A DNA stretch of 64,000 nt from Iris pallida (GCA_029216955.1 JANAVB010016200.1:2817839-2881838), one strand, 5' to 3'; counted from the stretch's first letter, positions 41,883 through 53,275 are shown. Notes: generated by a model from the letters alone, not told the origin. Program-made: numbers and translations.

Positions 41883-43496
41883 ATGTCTACTCGTGTGGGG
41901 GGAAATGTAGAAGACGTAGAAGATTGGATGCCAAATCCAAATGAAACCTTCATTCCGTGTTTGTTGCGCAAGATTGAACAACATCTGTCGACAATTTCAG
42001 TTGATGTTGCAAAGATAAAAATTGAACAAATGAAGTTATCTCGGCGTTTGGATAATATTGAAGAATCTCAAGCTTTGAAGGAGGCATCTTCATCTAGAGC
42101 ATTTAATAATGTGAAGGTGGTTTCCGTTGAATCTTCTTCCGAAGAGGAGGACGTGGAGCTGCAGTCTCGTAGTAAAGCATTGGACCGATATCTCGCATTG
42201 GACGCTATAGAAGAAGAAGAAACTGACTTTAGCAGTCCTTCTAAAAGAATGCGTCGAAATTTACAGCCGGTCACACCATCCAAAAATTTAATAAGGGGTT
42301 CAACCTCGAAGCCTAGCAATTGTACTAGTGTTTCTTCGAGATATTACGACTATATTTTTGCAGATGATAGACCTGACGAGTAAGTAATATGAGTTTTGAT
42401 TTAATTCCAACAATTTTTTTCTCCTAATTTATTCGTTTCTTTTCTTAGAGAAATAATATCATCTTGCAACAAAACCTATGTGTCTCGGTGGGAGATGAAG
42501 ACCTTAGCTCCTTTAACTAAAATTACCAATGGGGTATGTATAAATAGTATATTTCTTCTTAGATGCCATCTATGTTTACTTCGATTCCATCGCTGACATT
42601 TTTAATAATTTATTCAGATTGTAGGTATTGTATCTGCTCTTCTCACCGTGGAGGAACGGAGAAGAACCTCCAATAAAGCTAATGTATGGTTTTTACCAAT
42701 AAGGATGTCGGTGAGTGAGCATTTTATTCTTCAATGCATATGCATTAACAATTTTATCGTTTGTTTGTCCTTCGTAATGTATTAATTGATGTGTATGTAG
42801 AAAGCCACGTTACCTCCATCCGTCAAAAAGCCTTATGAATTATGGAAGAAGTTTAAATATTTTCAGGATTACATGGGATCTTTAAGTACTTGTAAAGAGG
42901 TATTAATGTATTTATGTTTAATTATTAATCCTAATTTTCTGAAAATTTACTAATTTGTTTTACCTAATTATCCTGATTCAGATATACATACCCATTCATT
43001 TGGGCGAACACTATACTCTTGCAAGAGTTGTGTTTAAAAACAGGACTGTTGAAATTTGGGACTCACTTGCATCTAAAGATGATCCGATTCAAAGCAGAAC
43101 AGTTATAAAAGAAATAGTAAGCTCATATTTATCAATTTTTATGAATTGGGTACAAGAATACGCATTATACCAATACATATTGTTTTCTGGTAATTGTAGC
43201 TTTCAAATTTGGATATCTTTCTCGAAGAAGAGATTTTGAAGCTGAGAGATGCTAGGTTCAGCTTTTCTACTTTTGCAATAAAACGTCCTTCTTATGTTCC
43301 CCGCCAAGGCAATTTAGTTGATTGTGGAATTTTTTTAATTGCATTCATGAAAGACCGATGTAGCCTGGACTACCGTTCTATCGATGTAAGTATGAAAATA
43401 TGTCGTCAAAAACTTCAACTTTTTAGAGCAATATTTTTGATGTTTGTTTGTTATATGCAGTTTGATGCGGAAAAGGAAAGACAGCATAGTTGCTGA
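41883..43496 (+). CDS. Ulp1-like cysteine protease (C48), seven exons, apparently intact
   Basis: Exons 41883-42379, 42449-42533, 42618-42710, 42801-42899, 42982-43116, 43200-43385 and 43461-43496 have GT-AG borders and join in frame to 376 codons plus stop. The N-terminal half has a helical part (KIEQMKLSRRLDNIEESQ) and acidic serine stretches. The C-terminal half has the Ulp1 catalytic order: His in HLGEHYTLARV, Asp in EIWDSL, and Gln/Cys in QGNLVDCGIF. The family removes SUMO-like modifiers; here it is a transposon passenger, as in Kaonashi-type MULEs, and its substrate is unknown. All six introns keeping frame argues against long decay. Confidence 0.87.
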
Positions 43497-43897
43497 ATGA
43501 ATTACAACTTCAGAGCACAATGAAGAGCTAAAAAAGAAGTCCAATCTGGTTGAATATGGAAGACGATGATTTTTTTTCTTCTTCTTTTATATTTAATGTA
43601 TGGAAAGCCCTAATGTATTATGTTCATTTGTTTTGTTGAGTTGTAATGACATTTTTGCCAAACGGCTTCAATTCTTTTTAATTAAGCAGAAAGGAGTATT
43701 TTGCCCTTCCATCGAATGACATTTTTGCCCTTCTAATTAATTCAAAACACCCCCGAACCCTTTTATTAAAAAAAGAAAAGGGAAAAAGAAAACCGTTTCG
43801 GAGCCTCCTCTTCTTCCATACTCCACTCTGTACTCAAACCTAGATCATTCTCCTCCAAAATCTTCAAACCTTCCTCCCCATTCGCAATATTCACACC
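43497..43897 (+). other. Intergenic spacer between the two Ulp1-like genes
   Basis: Contains the 3' end of the first gene and a short promoter region of the second. AAAGGGAAAAAGAAAACC and CCTCCTCTTCTTCCATACTCC lie 60-110 bp before the next ATG. CATTTTTGCC occurs twice. No gene. Confidence 0.5.
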
Positions 43898-46800
43898 ATG
43901 TCGGCATCAGCGGCAGAATCATCACCGGCAGCATTACCAAATAGAGAAGATGCACCAGTTACAGAAAATCCAAAAGCGACAGACGGAGAACAACGGAAAC
44001 CCTATTCTAAGAAAGTTGCAAAAAAGAAAAAGGAAAAAGTTGCTAAACAAAAAGAAGTGCAAGAAGAAGTACAAACAGAAGGTATAACTTTGATTTTATG
44101 TTCGCAAATTCTGTATATATTTCAAGGAAAATGACATTCTCCGTCATAAAACGCATTTGAATGTTAAATTCTATTCGCCGTTTAATTTGGAACGGATAAT
44201 GTCATTCTCCGTCTAACTTGAAACGGAGAATGCCGTTCCCAGTGTTAAAACCCATAAGAATGGCCATTCTCCGACCTAATTTTTGGTTTTTTTTTGTTTT
44301 GCAGAAAGAAAATCTGTCAGGAATAAGGATTCAAGACTTTTCCGTTCTACCTTCAAGCCAATGCTAAATCTTATGGAGGAGGTCAATCGAGATGCTGGCC
44401 GTTTACCTGAGCCAGTTATTGGTTCCTTGAAGAATACCGGTTTCTGGAATTTTGTCGAGATTTTCTACCAAAACAGAGTCCACGTCTCCGAAATGGCCAA
44501 GGTAACGGAAGGGCTTGAGAATTTAATTGCAAGTTACACAGAAGAAGAAGATGGCGTCGGGTGCTTTGAATTGAGCACCACTGTTAAAATCGCGCCAAGC
44601 GTCAAGGATATGGCAGTCATATTCGGTCTACCGCTGAATGAAGAAAGCGTTGATGATGTTTCTTACAGAAGATTGATAAAGGAAAAACAACAGCAGCCCA
44701 CACCACCAGCATCATTGAGCCTGTGCAGAGATCATTTCACAAGATTGCTGGCTAATACTAAGGGCAAACACTCAGAAGTCACGAATAAGGAAGTGAGAGA
44801 CAAGTTCTTTGAATTGTTACGACGGCTTCGTGGCGGAGATAACGCTGTTAATCCAGATGATTTGGCCAAGCTAATAATCTTCCACTTGTGCCAAACTGTA
44901 TTCTTCACAAAGTCTGGCGGTTCAAATTTGCCGTACAGATTCTTGGCCTTGGTAGACAGTGTGGACGTGATCAACAGTATATGCTGGCCAAGGTTAATCC
45001 TGGCATATGTAATGGATAGCTTAAAGAGGAGTAGAAGCAAAACTGAACAGGGGGATTACTCAATGGCTTTCCACAAATTGGAAGGTTGCACAATATACTT
45101 CCTCTATTGGTTTGCAGAACATAGTAAATTTGTGGAAAGGAAGTTCGCCCCAATTCCTGATTACCCAAGATTTTTCACATGGAATGGGTACGATATCTCA
45201 AACTTCCTCAAGGCCGAATATCACAACAAAATGAGATCGAAGATGATATTGGAAGATCTGGTTATACCTGTTGGGGAAGAAGAAGGGCACAAAGAAGAGG
45301 AGCCACCTATAGAAGAAGTTGAAAAAGAGGGAGAGGAAGAACACCAAGAAGCAGGTGGGGATAATTTTGATGAACAACGGATGACACCGCATCATGAAAT
45401 GGGCGCTGTGATGGACGACTCAGCAAAGGAATTGGAGGATTTGAGAAGACATCATTCTGATATTCTTGCGCAGAATGAAGAACTGAAAGAAAAGTTGAAA
45501 GAGATGGAGGCACAAGGAGCGCAGTTACGTGCAGCCAACTTTGAGAATGCCATACTCAAAGAAAAGCTGAAAGTGCTCCAGGCAGAAGAAGAGCAACAAC
45601 GTGCAGTCAACGTTGTGATGGAGGGCTCTGTGCATGAACTGGAGGATTTGAGAAGACATCATTCTGATATTCTTGCGCAGAATGAAGAACTCAAAGAAAA
45701 GTTGAAAGAGCTCGAGGCACAAGAATCACAACAACGTACAGTCAACGTTCTGATGGAGGGCTCTGTGCATGAACTGGAGGATTTGAGAAAGCAGAATTCT
45801 GTTCTTAAATCAGATCTACATGCACAAGGTAAAATCTTTTCTATGTCAAATTTCTGATTTGTAATCTTCCAGGAGAATGACTATTCTCCGTGTACTATAA
45901 CACGGAGAATAGTCATTCTCCGTGTTATTTGGAACGGATAATTGCTATTCCCTATCATGTCGATACTGGAAAGGTTATTCTCCGTGTAATTCCAAACGGA
46001 GAATTCTATTCTCCGTATTATATTATACGGAGAATGTCATTCTCCGTGTTAGGTTCACATCATACATTTCATTGTTGTTTGTTTTATTTCAGTGCGAACA
46101 ACCAAACAACTCAGAGAAACAAATGAAAGGCTCGTTGAGGAGAAAAGGGAGCTTCAAAATAAAGTTGAATCATTTAAATTTGAAGCCAATGAAAAGGATT
46201 GCAAAATTAAAGATCTCGAAGCCATGGCTAAAGTACTTCAGAATGAGGAGTTACAAGCTGCTGCTGAACCTGCTGCTCCAAGAGAAGTCAGAAGAAGAGG
46301 AGGATCGGGGGGAAAGAGGTTAATAAAAAGCAATACAGTTGGAGAGGCTAATAAAAAGCGGAAGGTTAATGATGCTACGAAATCCCGAGAAGACGCCAAA
46401 ATGGCTAAATTAAAGAAGAACCACGTCGTACTAAGGGAATGCGATGAACTCTTACTTTGGAAACATGCGGATGAAGAGCTGAAGAAACAATACATCGACA
46501 TCGTAATTCCCAGAAAGAATTCTCCAAAGTATGTATTCTGAACCCTTTTTTTATTTCGTTTTTTCTAGACTTTTTTCACAATTATGTAATGAGAATCTAT
46601 CTTTATTAATTTAATCTAAACTAAATTTATGTGCAGTGATATGGTATACGAATTTTATCCGAAAAAGGGTGAAAATGAAGTTTCAGTCCAGCTGTCGGCA
46701 GTAGACATGCAAGACATACTCAACTATGACGACATGGAGGCTGGCATACTGGACATAATAATAAGGAAGCTGAAAGAAATTCAAGGCAGTAAAAGGTGTG

Positions 46801-47525
46801 CCCCGTCTAGTTCGAAGGAGGTGCCATTGATCCAGAAAAAAAAGCCGGCGCTCCAATCCCATAAGTGGTCTGCATTCATGACGGCCCACACATTGGTAAG
46901 AATTCAAACAGAAAAATCCATATTCATGTGTACACCGATGAAAAATGACAGAAAAAAATTACTCATGATATTGTGTATTGTTTTTGGGAAACAACAGACC
47001 GTCATTCAACGTGTCAATGAAGAAACCGCAAAACCCGGCGCCTGTGAAGACATCCAAAAAGTAGAAGACTTCGTCATGGGTTTGGAGGACGACATAGAGT
47101 TGTTATTCATCCCACTTTTTAATGCAACCATCAAACACTATACTCTGCTCACATTCAACTTTATCTCCTACGACTGGACACACTACAACTCCTTGTTGCA
47201 AACCACGTACGATACGTGCAAGGTGGATGCAGAATTAACGAAGAAAACCTTAGAGCCTATCGTCAGGAGAAAAGTTGATATGATGAGGGAGAGATGCCCG
47301 GCGAAGAAGGAGTATGAGAGCAAAGTGCTGAATTGTTCTCTAAATTGCCCACAACAACGGGCACCCAACTGCCTCTTGTACACGGCGTATTATATGAATA
47401 GGTTGACGACTCCTCCCTTCGAAATACCGGGAGGAAATGACAATGAAACTCACCAGAAGATTACAAAGATGAGGTTGTCATGGGCTAAGGAGTTGCTTTC
47501 AAGCAAATATGTAAATCGATCCTAG
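43898..47525 (+). CDS. MULE-borne protein: PMD/DUF1985-like region, coiled coil and C-terminal Ulp1-like protease
   Basis: Exons 43898-44081, 44305-45828, 46093-46528, 46637-46895 and 46998-47525 join in frame to about 976 codons. Exon 1 is Lys-rich (KKVAKKKKEKVAKQK). Exon 2 has a plant mobile domain or DUF1985-like region (FELSTTVKIAPSVKDMAVIF then GLPLNEE), an acidic stretch and a coiled coil with three copies of HELEDLRRHHSDILAQNEEL-like repeats. The last exons resemble Ulp1: KHYTLLTF (His), SYDWTHY (Asp), CPQQRAPNCLLYTAYYMN (Gln, Cys). Introns 1 and 2 are filled with CATTCTCCGT palindromes. Intron 4 is 102 bp and open, so retaining it would keep the frame. Function is unknown; protease activity is inferred from residues. 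Confidence 0.8.
44125..44275. repeat. CATTCTCCGT palindrome cluster in intron 1
   Basis: At least four copies (TGACATTCTCCGT, GTCATTCTCCGTC, AACGGAGAATGCC, GGCCATTCTCCG) lie inside the 223-bp intron 44082-44304, making up most of it. Confidence 0.9.
45869..46055. repeat. CATTCTCCGT palindrome cluster in intron 2
   Basis: Head-to-head pairs such as ACGGAGAATAGTCATTCTCC and CGGAGAATGTCATTCTCCGT recur at least five times between 45869 and 46055, within the intron 45829-46092. Confidence 0.93.
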
Positions 47526-47526
47526 C

Positions 47527-47706
47527 AATGACATTGTAAAACAACAATGTAATTATGATGTAATTGGGCAAGGAACTTCTGTCTTTGATAAGCTCTGCTT
47601 TTATAATATAATCATTTTTGAATTACATTTACATCGTCAAAACCACGAAAAGTTTGACTTTTATTTACATATGAAACAACTCGAACTCATGCGCCAAAAG
47701 GGCAGT
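47527..47706 (+). repeat. 180-bp direct repeat, copy 1 (3' flank of the PMD-Ulp1 gene)
   Basis: AATGACATTGTAAAACAACA starts three bases after the stop codon and the segment is nearly identical to 49559-49739. It probably holds the 3' UTR of the gene. Confidence 0.92.
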
Positions 47707-48327
47707 GGGTTCCTTAGCCTCAGGAGTCTATCTCTTCGACATGTTCCTTGTTGAAGAAGGATGGCTTTGCACGGTGCTCTCCCTCAAAACAAAATTCCTT
47801 GAGGCAGTGGGTTCCTTTGCCTCAGTGAGTTCCTTTGCACGGAGGATGCACGATGAAGTGACTTGCCTCAAGGAGTCATGCTACGGTTCCTATGCTCTGA
47901 CCATGCACGATCAATACCATCTACCACGCGGACACGAACTGAAAGACGACAGAGAACAACACTCCTTGACAGTTGAAGCTTTCAATTGGATTCCTTGAAG
48001 CAAAACACTTCATCGTGCATCGTCAGAGGAGTGTTGTTCTCAAGGAATTCAATTGAAAGCTTCAACTGTCAAGGAGTGTTGTTCTCTGTCGTCTTTCAGT
48101 TCGTGTCCGCGTCGTATTCATCGTGCATCGTCAGAGCATAGAAACCGTTGCATGACTCCTTGAGGCAAGTCACTTCATCGTGCATCCTCCGTGCAAAGGA
48201 ACTCACTGAGGCAAAGGAACCCACTGCCCCAAGGAATTTTGTTTTGAGGCAGAGCACCGTGCAAAGCCATCCTTCTTCAACAAGGAACATGTAGAAGAGA
48301 TAGACTCCTGAGGCAAAGGAACCCCCT
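47706..48327. repeat. Large hairpin, arms of about 290 bp
   Basis: 47710-47999 is closely mirrored by 48042-48327. TTCCTTGTTGAAGAAGGATG in the left arm appears reversed as CATCCTTCTTCAACAAGGAA in the right. GCACGGAGGATGCACGATGA, GAACTGAAAGACGACAGAG and CTCCTTGACAGTTGAAGC are also mirrored. The loop is about 40 bp. Minus-strand frames across the right arm look protein-like only because of this repeat. Confidence 0.9.
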
Positions 48328-48415
48328 GTCTCAAGGAATTTTGTTAACTTGTGGCAGAGCACCGTGCAAAGCCATCCTTCTTCAACAAGGAACATGTAGA
48401 AGAGATAGACTCCTG
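48240..48415. repeat. Tandem duplication extending the hairpin right arm
   Basis: GGCAGAGCACCGTGCAAAGC, then CATCCTTCTTCAACAAGG, then AGAGATAGACTCCTG occur twice about 104 bp apart (near 48249 and 48353). 48420-48790 adds further GTGCATCGTC and CTTCTGAAGGACTTCACC repeats without a recognisable gene. Confidence 0.85.
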
Positions 48416-48944
48416 GCTGGCGATTCGACAGAGCGTGGAACGATAATAAACTCCAAACTCATGCACATCTCAGTCTTCTGAAGGACTTCACCACCGTGCA
48501 TCGTCGGACCAATGGAACACGTTGAAGAGATGAACTCCTGGCGGCAAAGGAACACCGTGCATAGTCCGAGCCAATCAACGTGCGGGCGCTTCGTCAGAGC
48601 GTGGAATGGCAATAAATCCAAACCCAGGCACATGTCAGTCTTCTGAAGGACTTCACCACCAAAGCTTCTTCGAACGAGGAGATCGACAACCAAGAGGAAA
48701 GAGTCTTGCCAAGGCGGGGGATCGGTAGAGTCCATCGCCACAAGAAAAGCTAAGTGAGATGAGAACAAACTCTCTCTACACTACTGGCATTTATAGGCAT
48801 GGAACAACTCGGACTCATGCGCCAAAAAGGCAGCCACTTCGAATTCTGCCCCTGCTCAATTAAAGCTAAGTAAGACTGGAACAATTAATTTCCATCAATA
48901 CCAATGCCATTAATACCAATGAATATACCCCTTCGAATTCTGCC

Positions 48945-49260
48945 AACTTTGATACCCCTTACTGTATCAAAGTTTTTTTCTTGATACAGTAGGGGGTATC
49001 AAAGTTTTGATACCCCCTATGTATGACATGTGGGCCCTTCCTGCTTTAAAAAATGTGTACAAATATATATATATACATAAATTTTAATAGGGCCCACAAA
49101 ACTCTTTTCTAACAAAACTCTTTTCAAAGTTTTGATACCCCGATGTATGACATGTGGTCCCCTCTTGCTTTGTAAAACGTGTAAACATATATATATACAC
49201 ATTATTTTTTGAGATGGCCCACATGTCATACATAGGTGCCTGTATCAAAGTTTTTTCCCT
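48945..49260. mobile_element. MITE-like palindromic elements with GTATGACATGTGG arms
   Basis: CTATGTATGACATGTGGGCC (49018-49037) is mirrored by GGCCCACATGTCATACATAG (49216-49235), each next to GTATCAAAGTTTT. An internal GATGTATGACATGTGG at 49142 suggests nested copies. ATATATATAC tracts lie between. No coding capacity. Confidence 0.7.
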
Positions 49261-49321
49261 TTTAAATAGCACCCATAATTAACTTACAAAAAAAGTATAA
49301 ATAAAACAAAATATTGTTATA

Positions 49322-49384
49322 GTCAAGATTTGAACCAATGACCTCTTGAATACAAGTCTAGCAGTGTAACCACGACACCACAAT
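49322..49384 (-). other. tRNA-like relic
   Basis: The minus strand reads GTGGTGTCGTGGTTACACTG, then GACTTGTATTCAAGAGGTCA, then TTGGTTCAAATCTTG, with a good B box (GGTTCAAATCT) but a poor A box and no closed acceptor stem. It could be a tRNA pseudogene or the head of a SINE. It ends where a CATTCTCCGT array begins. Confidence 0.45.
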
Positions 49385-49556
49385 AGCATTCTCCGTGTTT
49401 TATTAAACGGAGAATAACATTCTCCGTTTTGAATTAAACGGAGAATAGCTTCACAGTGTTAAAAACAAATTAGAATGTTCATTCTCCGTTTTAAATTAAA
49501 ACGGAGAATATCATTCTCCGTTTTAAATTAAAACGGAGAATGACATTTGCCACATA
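49384..49556. repeat. CATTCTCCGT palindrome array with TTTAAATTAAA spacers
   Basis: Six or more half-sites, e.g. CATTCTCCGTTTTAAATTAA followed by AACGGAGAATG, form imperfect palindromes up to the second 180-bp direct repeat at 49559. Confidence 0.93.
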
Positions 49557-49558
49557 AG

Positions 49559-49739
49559 AATGACATTGTAAAACAACAATGTAATTATGATGTAATTGGG
49601 CAAGGAACTTCTGTCTTTGATAAGCTCTGCTTTTATAATATAATCATTTTTGAATTACATTTACATTGTCAAAACCACGAAAAGTTTGACTTTTATTTAC
49701 ATATGAAACAACTCGAACTCATGCGCCAAAAGGGCAGTC
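49559..49739 (+). repeat. 180-bp direct repeat, copy 2
   Basis: Near-identical to 47527-47706. It is followed at 49792-49923 by a copy of part of the hairpin arm (CACGCGGACACGAACTGAAA), so a block from the 3' end of the PMD-Ulp1 gene was copied here. Confidence 0.92.
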
Positions 49740-49923
49740 ATTTTTATAATAAGATCTCCCAAATTCTGCCATTTATTGGCAAAATTTAACAACTCGAGGA
49801 GTCATCCTACGGTTCGTATGCTCTGACGATGCACGATGAATACCATCTACCACGCGGACACGAACTGAAAGACGACAGAGAACAACACTCCTTGACAGTG
49901 GAAGCTTTCAATTGGACTCCTTA

Positions 49924-50060
49924 ACATTCTCCGTTTTGAATTAAACGGAGAATAGCATTCAAAGTGTTAAAAACAAATTAGAATGTTCATTCTCCGTGTC
50001 ATTTGAAACGGAGAATGTTATTCTCCGTTTTGAACTGCACGGAGAACATATTTTCTCCAT
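49924..50060. repeat. CATTCTCCGT palindrome array upstream of the FAR1 gene 3' end
   Basis: Half-sites ACATTCTCCGTTTTGAATTA, AACGGAGAATAGCATTC, TTCATTCTCCGTGTC and AACGGAGAATGTTATTCTCC follow each other, about 170 bp from the stop codon of the FAR1-type gene on the other strand. Confidence 0.9.
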
Positions 50061-50226
50061 TTTTGATGTACTACGTTTTGAAATTGGAATTTAATGTTCT
50101 CCATTTTTATCTAATTGTCTTCTCAAACTTTTGCATTGGAGAACATATTTTTTTATCTAGTTGTCTCGTGTGAATGACATCTTGCCACATAATAAAGACA
50201 TTATCTTAAGTCAACGACGTTTCATT

Positions 50227-52784
50227 TTATTCCATTTGCTCATTTTCACTATTTCGCTTTCGTACTTTACAATTACGATAATCGTGACCCGTTTTTTTAC
50301 AAAATCTACATATTCTAGCCTTCGGGATAGATTGACTTTCTGTAGGCTGGCTTGATTTCCCTTGAGAAGGCCTTCCTTTTGTTGCTACCGGATTTGGCTC
50401 TTTTAAAGCTTCATGCACTCCTTGAACTGCATCAGCTACCATTTGTTCTTCTTCGCCAATATCGGACACCATTTCTTTCAACTCCATCAGAACAGACGAC
50501 ATCAACTCCGTTCCCCTCTCTTGAACTTTGCTTGATTTTTTACAAAAGTATGTAAACAGATTAACTTGTTCATTAATAGCACCATACCTTCTGCTCTCAA
50601 TAATGTCTGGGTGGATGAATCTTCTTTCTGAGCCAGGTCCGGAGAGATAACTCTCTTTGCAATCCTTGAGCCAACGAGATTTTATCAAGTTCTTTGGAAT
50701 ATCTCCAATTTGTAATCTCTTCATTGCTGCAAAAATATGCCTACAAGGAATCCCCTTGGTCTCCATCCACATGCATTCACATGTTATGATGTTGTCGGCC
50801 GGAAGAAATGTAACCTTACGGTTGACACTGTCTGGCGACAAATACTTTTGGACAGTGCAAACTTCTGTCCCTCTTACGATGTGATGATGGGGAACAATAT
50901 ATGCATCAGAACGTGTGATTTCCTTCCTTACATCTATAAACACCTTTTTAGTGTAAATTGCGGCAAATTTACCTTCTATTACGGCCATGCTAGTTTGATT
51001 CACAACTGGTGTTGAGAATTTATCATTGACATGCTTACCCATATGGCCGTAACGTAAGGCCGCCAAACCGTGGTCACAATTTTGAAGGGCCTTCCAAAGT
51101 GGCAGCTTCTCATTCAAAAACCTTTTCAGAAAAGCGTTCATAGATTCACATCTATTTGTTGCTGTAGAACCGCCAAAATAATTACCACGTAGGAATGTGT
51201 CCGCCCATCGCTCCCTCGTTCTGTACAATGCAGTGGTCCACTCATTGTTTTCTAAATTATAATCTGTTAGCATCTGCTGCCAACGGTTTTCAAATTCTTC
51301 GACTGAATAGTACCTGTTTAGAAAACATGGACATTAACTAAAGTTGTGATATTGTAACAACAACATACTTCAAAGTAAAGTAGCAAGTGTGCTATGTACC
51401 TTTTAATCAGAAGACTCAGTTTATTGTGAAAACCCTCTCGGTGTACATTTTTGGCAGCATTGTTAAGGATATGCCATGAGCACGTTCGATGAACTACGCT
51501 GGGCATTAAATCCTCAATTGCTTTATTCATGGATCTGCAACCATCCGTGAGAACTGTCAATGGTAATTTGCCATTCATACACTCTAGGAATTTTTGCAGA
51601 ACCCAAGAATAAGTCTCCGCAGTCTCATTGTGGATCATTGCAAACCCAAACACACAAGTCATCGCATGATTGTTTGTACCCACTAGAACCACCAACGGCA
51701 TTTGACTTCTATTTGTTTTATATGTAGAATCGAATGCTAGTGAATCTCCAAATAGTTCGTAATCGAATCGACAAGAACCGTCAGCCCAAAAGAGATGGGT
51801 CAATCTGGAATCTTCGTCTACCTTGTAGTCGTAGAAGAAATCTGGGTCACTATTCTCCTTTGATTGAAGAAATGTAAGTGTTGTCGAAGCATGAACATCG
51901 TCGAGTGCTCTACTATCTCGAGCTAGAACGTTGTATAAATCCTTTCTCGTCCATCCAACATTATCCCAGCCACCTTTCCTCTCGACAAGTAAATTCCATA
52001 TCTCTCCAGTCCCCATCCCTGATTGCTTCATAAGCTTAATTTCTTCCAACTCTGCGGGTGTTATATTACGATGGGATCTCAAGAACGCTGATTCATAATT
52101 ACTCGCCAGGCTATGGTTGTGAAGTACATGAAATTTTTTGACGGACCACATCTTTGTTTTATGGGTGTACCCAATACGAAAAATTGCTTTACAACCAGTT
52201 CTGCTTTCACTTCTTGGCTCACGAACCCTGTTTGGAGCTTCCTTGTATTTCTTGTGTCTGAATCCCGCATTCGAGCAACACCAACTACGGATCGTCACCA
52301 TACCAGATTTGTTTTTCTTTACCTCGTTCTTTCTAATACTGAAACCATATGCTTTTGAATAAATTCGGTAGAATGTCCCTGCTTCTTCAATAGAGTTGAA
52401 CTGTAGGCCAACAACATCTTCTTCTAAGAGCATAGTTGGATCTTTATTAATGTTGGCAGATTGCAATATTTTTTTCATTGTCGCTGCATCGAAATCCAAT
52501 GGAGATTCATCGGCGTCCCTAAGAACAGAATAAAACAAAATAAACATGAGAAATATATGTAAAACTATAACGCATTTCTTAAATCCATTAGAAAGGGTGA
52601 TGCGAAATAACATTTCGTTGTTTGAGTTGATGTCTTCATCTTGTTCTTTACTGTCTCCTAAGCTAACATCTTCCAAACTTTGCTCATCTTGCGGCAAATC
52701 ATCTGACAGTCCTCTTGAATGGAGGATTTCTTCATCGACTAAATCTTCCCCACGACGATCACTTTCTCCATGTGACGTCGACAT
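50227..52784 (-). CDS. FAR1/FHY3-type MULE transposase, three exons, apparently intact
   Basis: Minus-strand exons 52784-52612, 52518-51400 and 51313-50227 join in frame across GT-AG introns to 792 codons plus stop. After an acidic N-terminus comes the FAR1 DNA-binding finger (FYRIYSKAYGFSIRKNEV, WCCSN, TGCKA, HNHSL). The MULE transposase domain has catalytic D in SLAFDSTYKTN, D in TVLTDGCRSMN, the CSWH signature and E in NRCESMNAFLKRF. A SWIM finger (CECMWMETKGIPCRH) follows, and the C-terminus ends in a CRFCKKTGHDYRNC knuckle. This protein should cut and join the element ends. Host FAR1/FHY3 regulators derive from such transposases, but intact placement between MULE arms favours a transposase. 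Confidence 0.93.
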
Positions 52785-52880
52785 TGAAGAAAATAGTGTG
52801 TGTTAGAAACCAGCAGAAGAAACGAAGGACAAGAAACAATAGAAGAAGAAAGAGTAATGATATTATCGTACCTCCATATT
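52785..52880 (-). promoter_or_regulatory. Likely promoter/5' leader of the FAR1-type gene
   Basis: Directly upstream of the minus-strand start codon. On the minus strand a GCTATATATAGAGG box lies about 100 bp before the ATG (plus-strand 52887-52900 region). Inferred from position only. Confidence 0.45.
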
Positions 52881-52894
52881 GACCCTCTATATAT

Positions 52895-53275
52895 AGCCCT
52901 CCCATCTGATGTGGCATGTTAAATAAATGAGCTTCTTAGCATTTTCCTAAATTAATAGTGTGTCATCTGACATGACTGATGACATGGCAAATTTTAATCC
53001 AAAAAGTTAACAACCCAATTTTCTCCATAATAATTTAACGTTAATATCAAAGTTATTTTAGTGTTAATATTAATTTATGTTAATATTAATGTTAAGGTTA
53101 ATGTTAATATTAATATTATTGTTAATGTTAACGATAATATTAATATTAATGTTAATGTTAATCTGGAATATTAACTTTAATGTTAATTTTTATTTTTAGT
53201 TTTATTTACAAAAAAATTTGCCACGTCAGCTGCCAGATCAACATGTCACGTCAGCTGCCACGTAAGGATGGACAG
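52895..53275. mobile_element. Foldback element with hexanucleotide core, copy 2
   Basis: Left arm words (GATGTGGCATG, GTCATCTGACATG, GATGACATGGCAAATTTT) are answered on the right by AAAATTTGCCACGTCAGCTG, ATGTCACGTCAGCTGCCAC. The core (about 53038-53190) is GTTAAT/ATTAAT units. The same architecture is seen at 39074-39882 and 56838-57196. Borders are approximate. Confidence 0.65.

Noticed and set aside
48096..48768. Minus-strand frames with repeated FLVEEGWLCTVL
   Set aside because: The repeats are the hairpin arm and its tandem copy; the same peptide appears on the other strand in the opposite arm.
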